A stretch of 64,000 nt of DNA from Physcomitrium patens. Taxonomy: Eukaryota; Streptophyta; Bryopsida; Funariales; Funariaceae. Below the pieces are notes generated by a model. The model saw only the letters and a list, made by a program, of their open reading frames with translations, did no database searches and was not told the origin of the DNA. The stretch lies in contig NC_037266.1 in assembly GCF_000002425.4 (NCBI RefSeq), positions 7,071,180-7,135,179 on the forward strand, given 5' to 3'. Shown here in pieces: positions 1 to 12,010 of the stretch (within the stretch, counting starts at the first letter, position 1; the number at the start of each line of letters is the position of its first letter). Made by a program: the position numbers and the translations under genes.

Positions 1-678
1 TACTAATAAAAGATACAAGTTTAATAAGCACTAAATAAGATTAAAAAGATATCAACTCATGATTGTTGTATGTAATTTGTTTTTAGGTTATGAAAAAAAT
101 ATATATACAATAAGGATTTATGATTTTTAGAATTAAAAAAATAAAACTAATTATAGAACTAATGAGATGGTGCAAACAAGACTTAGTTTTACTTTATCTT
201 ATATAGGAAAAAATTAGTAAATTTAAACACAATCAAATACCATTATTTTTATATTGAATGTATATTCTATAGATTTGGAAGACAATGTTTAAAACACTTT
301 GGAAGAATTCTTTTTAAGTAATAAATTGCCTCTTTTTATAAGAAAATTAACAAAAGATAAATCACCAAATCTAAATAGGATTTAAATTGAGTTTTTGAGG
401 CCTTTTCAAAATTTATTAAAGATATTTATGTTTGACATAATAAGAATTTTTTGATGAAACAAGATTTTTTATAGTCTATAGGAAAATAGCTTGCTATTTA
501 TTTCTTTATTTATTTTAAAGTAATATATATATATATATATATATTGGTAATTATAAGCTAATTAGTCTTTTGAGCTATATATACAAAATTTATTTAAAGA
601 TCTTCTAAATAAGAATCCAACCAATTTTGTTATCATAAATTGGCTGGATCTTAATATTCGTAGATTTAGGATGAAATA

Positions 679-728
<50 letters not shown>

Positions 729-2030
729 TGAAACTAAGATTATCATGTTGGTTTTAACAAATGCTATATATGCCAAGGCATAGAAAAGAGTCTAAGAGCA
801 TAGAAATAAATATTAAAGAAACTAAAACATAAGCTTCTAAATAATTATTATTCAATCTTTAAGACCCCTCTATAGACAAATATTTGTAGACTCCTATTCA
901 AATAACCAAGTAGTGCCAAATCTTCAATTCTAAGTTCAACATGAATTAGACTTTATATTTAGAAAAAAATTCAGCCACAAATTACTATAAAATTCACATA
1001 GCTTATCTAACATAAAGAAATTAAATGCTTTTGAAATTAAAAAAATAAATAAACTATAGAATGAAAATATATTGTATTTAATATATTCTAGTCTTATCTA
1101 AGTTAATTCTCTCCATATTTTGGACTTGGCTAGCATCTCAAAGGATGTGGAAATGGGAAACAAATATCATATATTATCTCAATGAAAAAATTCCAACAAC
1201 ACTCTTTGGCATGTTGTACAAATCCAATAAATTATTTTTGATGAATCCTTAGGTAATATCAATAATATGAAAGTGCTTTAGCTAATGATAGTAGAAGTTT
1301 ATTTTTAGACCATTTTGTAATAACACCATGATTTTATCTCTAGACAAGAAGCTTTACAAAATGAAAAAATTGCCTAATTAATTTGGTTTGGACTTATAAA
1401 CTAAAGTAGAGCTTTTGAAAATTAAACTCTAATCTTGATACATAGAAGGCTTGAAAAGAAAATAAGATAATTTAAAATGTATTAAAAGACTTAATTATGC
1501 TTTAGAAATAAAGACATAGTAAAAATTGGAACCATATTCTACTATCCAAGGTAGATACATTTATTTTTATGGGGATGCTTACCAAGATTCTAAAATATGT
1601 TTTGGATTCAATTCAGTAGAAAAGAAATATACTCCAATATAATTTAGTAAGGAAAAAGGAGAAAATTAAGCTATTCTAATAAATAATCTTTTATATAAAA
1701 TATTTATAAAATAATGAAGTATAGTATTATTTTATAAAATAAAATAAAATAAAATAATTAATTCATAAAATAAGTTTTTGTAAAGAATTATTAAAAAAAA
1801 TATAAGTAATTCTCTTAAAAAAATAAGATTTTGACATTGAAGATGTAAATAGTATTATTTAATTTAGCCTTGGCAGGTGGCAAATTATTTTTGAAAGTTG
1901 CTAGAGAAATTTCGACAAACACCTCCAACCTTTTATGATAAAACCCACAATTATCAAATTCCAAAGGACACATACTAATAGATATAATTCTACATGAAGA
2001 CAAATGGTTATTCCAAAAAGCAATTCCCAC
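1..2030. other. AT-rich intergenic DNA, no gene recognised
   Basis: The stretch is very AT-rich with stops in every frame. I could not assign any part of it to a copia or gypsy domain. It contains two (AT)n microsatellites, at about 523-544 and 685-722. It ends sharply where the GC-rich island begins near 2030. Degenerate retroelement DNA is the likeliest content, but I cannot show it. Confidence 0.6.
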
Positions 2031-2084
2031 CCCGCCCCCCCTCCCTCCCTCTTCCACCTTAACGCTCGCACCACTAGAACGAGG

Positions 2085-2311
2085 ATGGGAACAGAAAGTC
2101 GCCATTGGGAACACGCACGAAGGGGTCCGCGAAACCCCCCATCAAGCGGCAATACAGAGACAGACAGCCCCGCACCGATGAGGAAGGCGCATCGCACTCA
2201 TCGGAAAGCATGTGGCAGCAATCCACGGAAAAAAGCATCGACCAATCGATCCAGGCCCTGCTCGCCGAAGCACCGGGGGGGGGGGGGGGGGGGGATCATC
2301 ACAAGGTCCCC
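2085..2311 (+). CDS. Candidate first exon of a host gene split by the retroelement nest
   Basis: A sudden GC- and CpG-rich stretch in AT-rich surroundings looks like the start of a plant gene. An ATG at 2085 has a purine at -3 and G at +4, and its frame is open to a strong donor, CCCC|GTGAGT, at 2311/2312. An upstream in-frame ATG lies at 2004. The frame encodes a basic, Ser/Pro-rich segment with a glycine run from the G tract. Joined in phase to candidate exons 2868-2908, 35359-35395 and 35468-35552 it gives 390 nt, that is 129 residues plus stop. A second frame (open from 2078, no early ATG) also runs to the donor, so the frame is not certain. I do not recognise the protein. It could also be a non-coding 5' exon. 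Confidence 0.35.
2275..2294 (+). repeat. Poly-G tract of about 20 G
   Basis: An uninterrupted G run lies inside the candidate first exon. It would encode six or seven glycines in any frame. Such tracts are length-unstable and error-prone in sequencing, so the reading frame across it should be treated with caution. Confidence 0.95.
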
Positions 2312-2867
2312 GTGAGTCTTGCGTGCTACAGAGCTCTCTCCCACTGTCTCCGTCATGGCTAGATGTGTCTTCGAGATCCGCCGCTGCATATTCTACAGTA
2401 ACACCGCCGATTCGCTACCAGTCACGCCCTCCCACCCCCCTCGATTCCTCGTAGTGTCTTGCCTCACTTGTAACTGTTCTCCTCGCATGTCATCGATTCG
2501 CGTACTGAGTTGTACCAATACTGCCGCCGAAACCAGGAATATTTTTCAACTTTTGAAGTTTATGACTGTTCACTTTCGGCAGTGGTTTCTTGCTGTTGAT
2601 TGCAATGAATGTCTAGTTCTTTGGGCTCGGTTAGATATGAGCTGATCCATCAGTCTGTAAAATGTCGGAGTTTCGAATTACACGTGTGTTGGGTGACAGT
2701 CAATCTTTCGTCTTTGCTTGGCAATGTGAAGTTCCTTTTTTCTCTCTTCGATTTGATCGTCTAGCCATTGTTGACATAGTATTAAATGCGCTTTGGCTCT
2801 AACGTTTCGGTAAGAATCTCTGCACTTGTTCTGATTCCGGTGATGGAGTTGGTGTCTGGTGTTGCAG
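2312..2867 (+). other. Candidate intron 1 of the split host gene
   Basis: This stretch starts GTGAGT and ends GTGTTGCAG, with T-rich normal-composition DNA between. It has stops in all frames. It is followed by a short open segment at 2868-2908. The boundaries are inferred from splice consensus only. Confidence 0.3.
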
Positions 2868-2908
2868 AACCAATGCAGGGGCTTTTACTTGCGGAATCCT
2901 GTGTCCTG
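2868..2908 (+). CDS. Candidate exon 2 of the split host gene
   Basis: The segment follows the acceptor TTGCAG and ends at a weak donor, CTG|GTTAAG. It is 41 nt long and open in two frames that match the two possible frames of the first exon. The donor lies only 11 bases before the copia-1 LTR at 2920. Without the insertion, the following intron would have been only about 100 bases long (2909-2919 plus 35272-35358). Confidence 0.25.
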
Positions 2909-2919
2909 GTTAAGATATC

Positions 2920-3040
2920 TATTGGAGTTACTAATGTAAGTTAGGATTTGTAACTCTGGGGTTTAGTAACTTTATTCATAATACTTGAACAGTGTATTAC
3001 ATTCTTATCAAGGAAGGGGCACCTAGGAGGGTTGCGACCA
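2920..3040 (-). repeat. Copia-1 3' LTR (left copy)
   Basis: The sequence begins TATTGGAGTTACTAATG and matches 35138-35271 over most of its length. Shared landmarks include GTAAGTTAGGATTTG, TTATTCATAATACTT and GGGGCAC. The right edge is uncertain because the two copies stop aligning after GTTGC. The shared GTAAGT is a good plant splice donor on the plus strand. Confidence 0.65.
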
Positions 3041-3548
3041 AGCTTATATCCAGCTATTAATATAGTAAGGATATAAATAAGCTATGTTTGAGGATGGATT
3101 CAAAGTTTGAACATATTTGTAAAAATAGAGTACATATAAACTTTCTTGAATGCATTGTGTTCAAAATATATAAATATTTACATCAATATGAATAAAAATA
3201 GCTCTTTCTTATTGCATAGTAAATTTTTACATGATATTAGGGTGAGGCTTAGAAAATTCATAAGTAATGCATTTTTTTGTTTTGCTAGTATATAAATCTT
3301 GTATACATTTCATTTGTTAAAGCAAACATTTGACAAATTTTTGTGATATGTTGAATTCTTATAATTTTTTGGAGGTTGGCAAGGCCAATAAGTTGGTTGG
3401 TGAAGACAACTTCCATGTGTGGAGCTTGAAGATGATGAATTTTCTTTGAGCATAAAACTTGTGAGATGTCACCATGGAAAAATTCTCACCACCAACATAT
3501 CTATGTTCATATAATAGATGTATATTGTGAGAAATCCAAGTATAAGAA

Positions 3549-4061
3549 ATGAAGGCAAAAACATTGAAGATAGTAACTTTTGTTATAAAAGATTATTTAA
3601 TTGATATGGTGACAAAACATGAAAACTTTAGAAATACATGGAAGATACTGATAAAAAAATATGAAAGTAGAGATCCTACTTTAGTACTTAATTTCAACTA
3701 TAAACTATCAACTTTGAAAATTTGGAATTCTATCTCTTTGGAAGAATTCTTGAAGATGGCTTGTAAAATAAAAAATCAACTTATTGTACTTGGTAAGAAA
3801 GTTCCAATAAAGAATCTTATACAAACTATTTTGAATGGCTTGTCTCTCTCTTTTGGTACCTTGGTATATAGTTTTATATCAACAAATCAATGTTCAAGCT
3901 TCAAAAAAAGATTATCAAGACTTATAATAAAAGTCCATAGATTACAATTAAGAGCTAATACCAATAAAAATTCTAAAAGTGATGCACTATTGATACAAAT
4001 TTCAGGAGTTGATTTCAATACAATATTTACAAGAGGCAAAGAAAATTACTTATCTTGCTAA
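3549..4061 (+). pseudogene. Copia-2 gag fragment
   Basis: The 170-codon open stretch resembles the copia gag core (UBN2 family): a WKILIKKYE-type helix, then a region like LEEFLKMACKIKNQL and NLIQTILNGL. The gag start lies further upstream near 3390, where GEDNFHVWSLKMMNFL is readable before a stop, so this is a piece of a longer gag. In an intact element gag forms the particle shell and binds the RNA. I see no intact zinc knuckle after it. Confidence 0.75.
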
Positions 4062-4679
4062 AAAGCTATTTTTTCTTAAGAAGATAAGATATTATAGGAA
4101 GTTTTTATTATGAAGAAAATACTCATGTAATCTACTACTATATTTATAAAAAGTAAAATCATATGAATTGATTGTAAATTCAAAAATTTACCACCAAATG
4201 TTAATAAACCTATAGTATGCATTATTGAAGTTGAACACAATTCATCTAATTATGAATAAGCAGAAATATTTTAGGAATTAGAAGTTGATCTTATCAAAAC
4301 TTCAAAAAAATAAAATAAAGACTTCAATTGGTATCTTGATAGTGGAGCTTTGGTACACATAATAAGTCAATATTAAGTTATCTCAAATCAATAAGTCAAT
4401 TTCACATAATAAGAGCTATTGATAATAAACTACATATTATATTTTGATAAGGAGAAATTTATATAAAAATAAACAAAAGAAAATCAAAGAAAATAAATAA
4501 TATTTTATTTTTACTCTTTTAAAAAAAACTTATTATTAGTTGGTTCTTTTGCAAACAAAGGAAATATTGTCATCTTTTCAATTGGCAAGTGCTGAATTAT
4601 TGATGAAAAAAGAAAAAAAAGTTTGTTACTTTTGGATCTTGAGAGCCAAAGAATAGCACATATTGTATAAACCAAGCCA

Positions 4680-5400
4680 TATTAGAAGTTAACTCAACTA
4701 TTGCAAAATAATCTAGATTGTGGTATAATAGATTTATACATCTTGCTTATTTAAGTTTAAGGCAAAGTTACATAAATAAAAGAATTAAAGACTTACCTTT
4801 TATTGATATTATGTCTCTAGAGATTTGCAAGGCTTATAATTTGGATAATTAATATAAGAAAAAAATCTAAATATAATCTCAATAGATCAAAGAGATTTCT
4901 ATCATTAATAAATATTGATCTAATTGGATCTATTTTTAAATCTTTGTTTAATGGCACCAAGTATTTTGTGATGTTTATTAAAAATTAATCTCAAAGTATT
5001 TCGATTTACTTTGTTAAAACCAAAAGTGGAGCCTTTTCCAAATTCTGCATGTTTAAAACATAAGTAAAAAAATGAGATTAGAAAAAAATTGTTAATATTA
5101 AGAAGAAACAAAGGAAATAATTTTTTATTTCATAAATTCTAAGATTATTGTCAAAAACATAGAATAGTAAGATAATTGACTCATGCATTGATTTCTTAGC
5201 AAAATGGAATTACTGAGATACAAAACATAATAGTATTTAAAAAAAAAAAAGATATATGCATTATAAAAGTAAATTAGTTTCTATCTTATGGCTTAAAATT
5301 ATCAATACAACAAATTATTTGATAAATTTATGTCCAACAAATGTCAACAATGGAAAGACATCTATAAAATTATTCTGTAAAAGAAAACCTGAAGTATATC
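4680..5400 (+). pseudogene. Copia-2 GAG-pre-integrase and integrase remnant
   Basis: In the forward frame one can read HLAYLSLRQ followed by a region like the integrase core (IDLIGSIF, then GTKYFVMFIKN, then KTKSGAFSKFCMF). The normal copia pattern here is DLCGP, GSKYFVTFID and KTKSEAFEKF. Stops interrupt all parts. A 32-nt-scale set of poly-A runs (about 5239 and 5550) adds frame breaks. Confidence 0.7.
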
Positions 5401-6890
5401 ATTTGAATTTTTTTGAATGAATAATTCATTTGTATGTGCCAAAAGAACAACACTCAAAACTTGATAGTTCAAAATTTGATAGTAAAATAACAAAGTGCAT
5501 TTTATTGAATATAACTCTAACAACAAAGCATATAAAGTTTATAATCCTACAAAAAAAAAAAAATCATTAATCAGGACATTATCTTGATGAATCAATTGTA
5601 GGTTACCAAAGTCTTAAAGATAAAAATAATGATGGAAACTTTGAAGATATATTCTCCATACTAACAAACAAAAAAAGAAGTGAAGAAGAATTTGAATATG
5701 ATAAAAATCAATATATAAAACCAAAGTCTTATCTTTTTAGTGATAAACTCAAATGAAAAAAGTACAATCTTTTCTATCATATATTTATTAATATTTTTTA
5801 ATTCATTTATTCAAGCAAGTTAATTTTTTATTACGAAGATAATGAATAGGTATAGAAAATCTTTTTGAACTTCATATGAAAGAATTGATAAATATCTACA
5901 AAAAATTGGACTAAATAAGTTACTTATAAATTCCAATTTTTAAATTTGATATCATAAAGATAAATATATATTTATATTATTATATATAGATAATTTTATA
6001 ATTATAAGAAATAACACATAAGAAATTCTAAAAGTTAAAAAGAGATTATTATTTGGATTCAAAATGACAAATAAGAAAAATTTTCAAAATTACCTTGAAG
6101 CCAAATTTAAGCACTTCAAAAGTGGTATAATTCTCCATCAAAAAAATTATGTTAATGTTGCGATAAAAAAATTTAGAATGATGGATTAAAATCGTAGCAC
6201 AACTTCTATGAATAAAAGAACCAAACTATAGAAGGATATGGATAAAAAGCTTCTTGACAATACTAAATATTTAATGCTTTTTAAAAGTCTTTTGTACTTA
6301 TTAATCATTAAAAAACCAAATATTAGTTTTGCAGTAAGCAATATAAGTAGATTTTACAAAGCGCCACAAAAATTACATTGAAAAGTTGAAATGCATATCA
6401 TATATTATTTAAAAGACTCTATGAACTTTAGAATTTATTATTCAAAAAAAATAAAATAGGTGAGTTAGTAGCTTATATTGATGCAAATTGAGATTGGGAT
6501 GTAGACTTGTAAAGATCTATCTCAAAGCTTCTATATATAACAGGAAATTCTCTACTCAATTTGAGTTTAAAATTATAAAGTATAGTTGCTCTGTCTATTA
6601 CTAAGATAAAGTACAAAGTGTTGTTTGAAGTTGCAAAAGATATTATATAGCTTCAAAGACTATTCAAGGATTTACACATTTAAATTGAAAAAAAAAACTA
6701 ATCATGAATAATAATCAAGGATATATGAAATTGGTAGCTAATCCAATTCTATATATAAGAACAAATTATATTGAAATGTACTTTCATTTTATTGAGAAAA
6801 TATTCAATTCAAAGAAGTTGAAGTTTTATATATTCACATAGAAGAATAACTTTTCAATATACTAACTAAATTAATTAGTTATATATAATA
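5400..6890 (+). pseudogene. Copia-2 reverse transcriptase and RNase H remnant
   Basis: The C-terminal part is the clearest. Around 6240-6420 it reads like KLLDNTKYLMLFKSLLYL, then KKPNISFAVSNISRFY, the segment joining reverse transcriptase to RNase H in copia. Around 6470-6700 the RNase H block can be followed with frame changes. The HIDVRYHF-type end motif appears as IEMYFHFIE near 6770. No frame is intact. Confidence 0.65.
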
Positions 6891-7139
6891 TTTTAAATTT
6901 AGGAAAAAAATAAAAATAATTCATCTTTATTCTTAAAATCTATACTAGTTGAATATTAAAACTTTGACTTTCATTTGAAAGCAAATATTTATATAGTAAA
7001 TTCTTCTACATTTTTTTTATATACTATTATAAAAAATCTATATTCATCTTTGTATCTATGTAATAAATATTTAGATCTAATATCTTTGGCTATGACATTT
7101 TATCAATAAATATGCATATTAATCTTTATAAACTTCAAA

Positions 7140-7795
7140 ATACTCTAATACTTAGTTGATTTCATTTTTTTCCTTCAATCTTAGTTCAAACCTTGTAGCC
7201 TAATAAGAAAAAATAGATTATTTATTTTTAATAGCTTATTTAGTAATTTTCTTCTTAAAAAATCTGTATGAAGTAGTAATTGAAGAAGTAGTATATTTGA
7301 AGACCTAAAGCAAATAGAACTTATATTGTTTAGAATACAATTTTCAAAACCTATACTACAATTTGTATTTTGCTCAGTCTTAAGTAAAAGATCCTCAAAT
7401 TATCTAAAGGACTTATATAACAATTAATAAGTACATATAATTATAATATTACAATTCTTCTTTATTATCATGACCAATACAAGTTGAAAGATAAAATGAT
7501 AGTAAATATCAATGTCTTTGGTTTAAAAGTGAAACTTTATTTATTAGCCTAAGTAAAGATCAATTAATTATTATAATAGATTAGAATTGTAGTTTTAAAA
7601 TTTATGATTTGTTAGAAGTCATGTAATAAGTGGCAAAGCCAAATAGCTTCAAAGGTGGTAATAGACATAGCTATGTACTTTGCCTTTTTATTGAGTAGTG
7701 TTATAAAGTATTATCAAGTGGATTTTTAATTGATCTCATCATGTAACAAAAGGAGACAATACTTAGATGTAGAGTATTTTTTATAAGCATTATCA
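7140..7795 (-). pseudogene. Copia-1 RNase H and C-terminus
   Basis: On the minus strand 7560-7790 reads like the copia RNase H block: a KST core, then LLNKKAKYIAMSI, then TFEAIWLCHLL (canonical form STEAEYIA... EAIWL). It runs straight into the gypsy A target duplication at 7796-7800. The remainder of copia-1 pol resumes at 28214, so gypsy A cut the pol gene between reverse transcriptase and RNase H. A decayed IDIYYHFI near 7470 is the usual end motif. Confidence 0.75.
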
Positions 7796-7800
7796 TCCCA
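7796..7800. repeat. Left target-site duplication of gypsy A (TCCCA)
   Basis: TCCCA here and TCCCA at 28209-28213 flank gypsy A exactly at its TG...CA ends. This is the 5-bp duplication expected for Ty3/gypsy integration. Confidence 0.85.
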
Positions 7801-8233
7801 TGCCACAGACATACAACTGACAAAGGTTCTAAGAAGATTGTTGTAGATCCTAGAAGATTTTAGAAGGTTCCAATAGATTCTAAGAAGATTCTAAAAGGTT
7901 CCAATAGATTCTAAAAAGATTCCAATAGATTTTAAGAAAATTCTAAAAAGTCATAGGAGATTTTGGAAGGTTCTATGAGGCTTTAGATGATTTAGGAAGT
8001 TGCCAAAGAAGGATCTAAGGCTTTCTTTGTTTCTAAGCCTTATGGAAACTTTTTGAGAAGCTTCTTAGGATCTAGTATATATAGGAGTCAAGGCTAAGAG
8101 GATCTTTACTCTTGATAACTCACTTCTTATAGTCTAGCTAAGACCTTCTTGCCTTGTATCCAATTATTGTGCTAATGTCAATTTTTCTCTATTTCTTGTA
8201 CTTAAATTCTTATCTAATATGTGGTTCCTAATA
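7801..8233 (+). repeat. Gypsy A 5' LTR
   Basis: It starts TGCCACAGACATACAAC and ends CTAATA (originally CTAACA). It contains a run of GGTTCTAAGAAGATT-like short repeats near 7827-7960 and a TATATATA box at 8076-8083, the probable promoter. The matching 3' LTR shows many transitions, so A is older than B. Confidence 0.9.
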
Positions 8234-8370
8234 GTTTGTCGAGATTGGTATAAAACAATAGTAGAGGCTTGGTCTTTCTTAACAAAGAGTTGATTATCTT
8301 TCTTCTTGGAAGTACTATAATATTTTAAAGGTTGCAGATTACCTTCTTTTAGACTAATATAGTTTTTTTC

Positions 8371-8411
<41 letters not shown>

Positions 8412-8559
8412 TTTGAATGTATATATTTCTTTGATTTTTTATGACAAAAGATAGAAAAGTTAACATGACATTCTCCAAAGAGATCAAGTTAGATTCTATT
8501 ATTAATGTTCTTGAAGTATTGAGGATAAAGACAAAGACTTTGTCAAAGCAAAATAAAAA

Positions 8560-9527
8560 ACTATATGTATATACATAATGGTCAAGGAGCCGGAGTGCTT
8601 CAACTACCACATCAAATGGCAATAGAGGTTCCAAATTCTCAAAAAACTATATCTCCTCTAACAAATATGAGAGGTGCATCCATTGAAGGCAATGATTTGA
8701 CAAAAATAATAACAAAAGAATTAAGGATCATCCTTCTGAAAAAGTTTGATGATACTCGCTTAAAATTTTGTAGCTTTGTAAACTAAGTACAATTAATTAT
8801 CTTCAACTTCAATGATACTCCACTGAAGCATCTCATGTTGGTTTAGTTGGAACCTTATTCTCAAGTCAAACTTTATCTTGATTTGCTCTATTATTTGAAA
8901 AAAATTCTCTTATATTACATAATTTTGAAACATTTTTGGCAGCATTTATAGAAGCATTTGGTGAACATAATAAGGTTTATTCTTCAAAAATTAAAATTTA
9001 AAGCCTTTGACAAAGAATGCGTTCTGCATCAACATATGCCTCAAATTTTTGACAATTAAGATGTGATATAAATTGAAGAGAAGATGCATTGATGAGCCAA
9101 TTTCTTTGAGGATTTTGAGACGATGTCAAAGACATATTGTTGTCTATGCTAGATCATTAAACACTCAATGAAGCCATTAGTTAAGTTATGAAGTGCAATA
9201 ACGGTTTATTTCAATGATGACAAGATAAATGTTCTTCAATTATGCCACATGTATACATCAATTATTCTGTAGCTTCTTCACTATCTAATTCTAATGAACA
9301 TTTGGAAGCAAAAGATATATAGATTGATACAATTTGCTTCAAACTTCTCTCTAAATAAGAAAAAAAACATCGAAGGAAACTTGACCTATGCTTGTATTAT
9401 AAAAAACTTGGCCATTAGGCTGATAATTGTTCAGAGAAACGCCAATGTACATATCAAATGAGGAGTGAGGCCACATCATCAAAAGCTTTGCAAGAAAACA
9501 AAGGCGTTCAGCCATAGTAGGGACCAT
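8560..9527 (+). pseudogene. Gypsy A gag remnant
   Basis: The open stretch 8565-8786 contains the start of the gag core (FDDTRLKFCSFVN, compare FDGTRSKFRGFINQV in gypsy B). It continues with stops to a CCHC-type knuckle remnant near 9400-9450. Solo LTR S1 interrupts the gene after 9527. An (AT)n run at 8374-8409 lies just upstream in the leader. Confidence 0.75.
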
Positions 9528-10746
9528 TGTTGTATTATGGTTTGACTACCATATGAAAATAATATGTTTATATATTTAATGTATAATTTATTTAGCAACA
9601 TGGTGAGAGCCATGTTACTAGATTTTAGTTGGTTGTAGAATGTGATTAAATTACTACTTTAAAAGGAGATTATTTAAAAGAATTATTATTAGAATTTTTA
9701 TAACTTTATTTTTTTTTGATAATAAATTTGAAGTTGGTTTTATTGGCAGTAACTTTATACATTTAGAATCACCTTTGTTAAATATTAGTGATCCTTAAAG
9801 TTTTATTTTAGTTCTTTAACTTGATGTTTAAGGTATATAATATATAAATCTTATATGAAAAAGAATTAAAGAAGGGTTTTGATAGCAAAAAAGATAGTTA
9901 GGATATCCATATGAATAAATGGAAATAGATGATATAAATCTCCATTCCTATTAGTCGAAAATCATGACCATGGGCTTCAAAGAGGCTATTCGAGGCTATA
10001 TTAGGAATTAGGATTAATCTTTTGGAGGAATTTGAACATTAGAGGCTTAGGCTAACAAGTTCAAGTTTTTGGCTATGGTTTTGGTGAAAATTTTGAATCA
10101 TTTGGAGTTTTTATAATAGAGATATAGGCATTCAAAGTCAAGGTATTGGTTTTGAACATACTGTCACTCTTTTGGATGTAATGCGCATATACAAAAAATA
10201 ATTAAAGATTGTCAACTGGATTTGGAAAGAACATTTTTTTGGCTATATTTTATGCATATTTCTCTATGAATTCTAAGCTGGGATAAAAGAGATATTAGCA
10301 GTTGAGATTAGCACTTGGAATCTTAGGAGTAGTAAGTGACCCAAATTGCTAGTGGTTGTATTTTGAACTATATCTTGCGCAATTTGAAAAGATTTTGGCT
10401 AAAAATTTCTAAAAATGTGTATTTTTATGTTACTAAACTTTATATATAAGTTTTGTGATATTTGGATTTTGGATTTGTAAAATATAATGAAAATAATACT
10501 CAAGTACTTGTAAATTAGGATTTTAGAGCACTTGTTAGGAATTTTAAGATGCCAAATGAATAGTAGCAAATTTACAATTGAATATTTTTGAGGTAAAGAT
10601 TAAGATTAAATTTTATAAAATCTGTGAATTTGACAAAAATTGAATAGTTAGATCAAGATATATGAATTTTAAGGAATATTATGTTTTAAAGGGATTTTAT
10701 TATAATTTAAAAATTTTATACAAAATAAAAGAATTTTTAGAAGTCA

Positions 10747-10779
<33 letters not shown>

Positions 10780-11139
10780 CTATTGAAGATGGATATATAG
10801 AGCTATGACTCAATTTTGATATAAAGGCGAGCTTTTAAAAGAGATTATGGATTTTCTTTGAAATTATTTAAAATCTAACTTATTAGCAAATGATTAATTA
10901 TGATTTGGTATAGCTAAGAATATTAGAAAATTTCTAGATATTTTAAAAAGCCTAATGTACAAACTTTCTTAAATATAAATGGTTTTAATAGTACAATATC
11001 TTTTAAATATTGTAGTATTTATTTGTCTTCTACTTCAAAAGTTAAATAACTTATTGGAGCTTGGTCAATAAATTAAAACTAAACTCTCTACAACTAGCTA
11101 TCCAATGTATTCCCTGATAGTATACCACACAATTTGACA
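9528..11139 (+). repeat. S1: solo LTR, plus orientation
   Basis: It starts TGTTGTATTATGG and ends TTTGACA. It is flanked by CCAT (9524-9527) and TCAT (11140-11143). It is an inverted copy of S2: both share AACATGGTGAGAGCCAT, TAGATTTTAGTTGGTTGTAG, CTCCATTCCTATT and CTAGTGGTTGT. No internal retroelement domain is present, so it is read as a solo LTR of about 1.6 kb. It holds an (AT)n run at 10753-10779. It sits between gag and protease of gypsy A. Confidence 0.85.
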
Positions 11140-12010
11140 TCATATAGTTAGATTCTTTACTATCACAAATCAAAAACAATCTTGTATTCTCTATGAGCTC
11201 TTTCTCTTGTTTTACTATACCTATACAATTAGGAGTCACAAAATTAGAGTGTCATGCATTACTTGACTAAGGAGCCTATGCAAGTTTTATTGATGAAGAA
11301 TTTTCTAGATCATATAAAATTTGTATGGTCAAAAAATTCAAAACCGTACATGTAGAAGTAATAGATGGTTGACCTCAATCCTCCGAAGACGTCACTTATG
11401 AGATGATTCTATTAAAAATAACCTTGAACAACCATAGCAACTAAGTAATATTCAACATCATTAGATCATTATCAAGTCTAGTTATTTTTAGGACTTTCAT
11501 GGCTTGAAAAATATAATCTATGGATAGATTAGATATTCCAAAAGTTAGAATTTCTTCTAGTAGATTATTTCTTCTATGAAAAAGCTTCTAAGACTCGTCA
11601 AGCCAAAACTTAAACATCATTTATTTATTGGAACTAAAATATTTGTTAGGGCGACCAAATAGGGCACTATATTTGTTGTCTATGCAAATCCATAATTGGA
11701 ACCTGTGGTTGCTACAACAACAATTTTAGAGGCATATAAGGAATTTATAGATGTATTTGAAAAAAAAAATTTGGACATCTTGTCGAAGTATTGTCCTTAT
11801 AATTGTGCGATTGACCTTCAAGAAGTTGCTCAACTATTATTTGGATCCATCTATAATTTATCTCAAAATTAGCTTGTAAATTTAAAAGGGTATATTGATA
11901 AAATTTTAGCTAAGAATTTAATTTGATATTCCAAGTCCCTGGTTGGTGCTCCAATATTATTTGTAAAGAAGAAAGATGGATCTTTATGGATGTGTGTTGA
12001 TTATTGCCGT
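11140..12010 (+). pseudogene. Gypsy A protease and start of reverse transcriptase
   Basis: Around 11250-11510 one reads a decayed aspartic protease: ALLD at the catalytic site followed by a stop, then SFIDEEF, VHVEVIDG and SLVIF, colinear with gypsy B. From about 11790 the reverse transcriptase leader follows, including [20 protein letters not shown] (11946-12005). The gene is cut directly after this motif by S2, and resumes with LNKI at 13329. Confidence 0.85.

Larger units (their letters stand above)
3084..7010 (+). mobile_element. Copia-2: decayed plus-strand Ty1/copia element
   Basis: A 5' LTR of about 150 bases ends TTTTTACA at 3231. It is followed directly by a primer-binding-site remnant, TGATATTAGGGTG. 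Gag, integrase, reverse transcriptase and RNase H remnants follow in copia order on the plus strand. A matching LTR end, AGTAAATTCTTCTACA, closes at 7010. All frames carry many stops, so the element is inactive. It sits between the RNase H end and the 3' LTR of copia-1, presumably as an insertion. The exact left edge is a guess. Confidence 0.7.

Noticed and set aside
2105-2362. Open frame at 2105 as a complete small protein
   Set aside because: It starts with TTG, not ATG, and runs through a strong splice donor into what looks like intron. It is kept only as an alternative frame of the candidate first exon.
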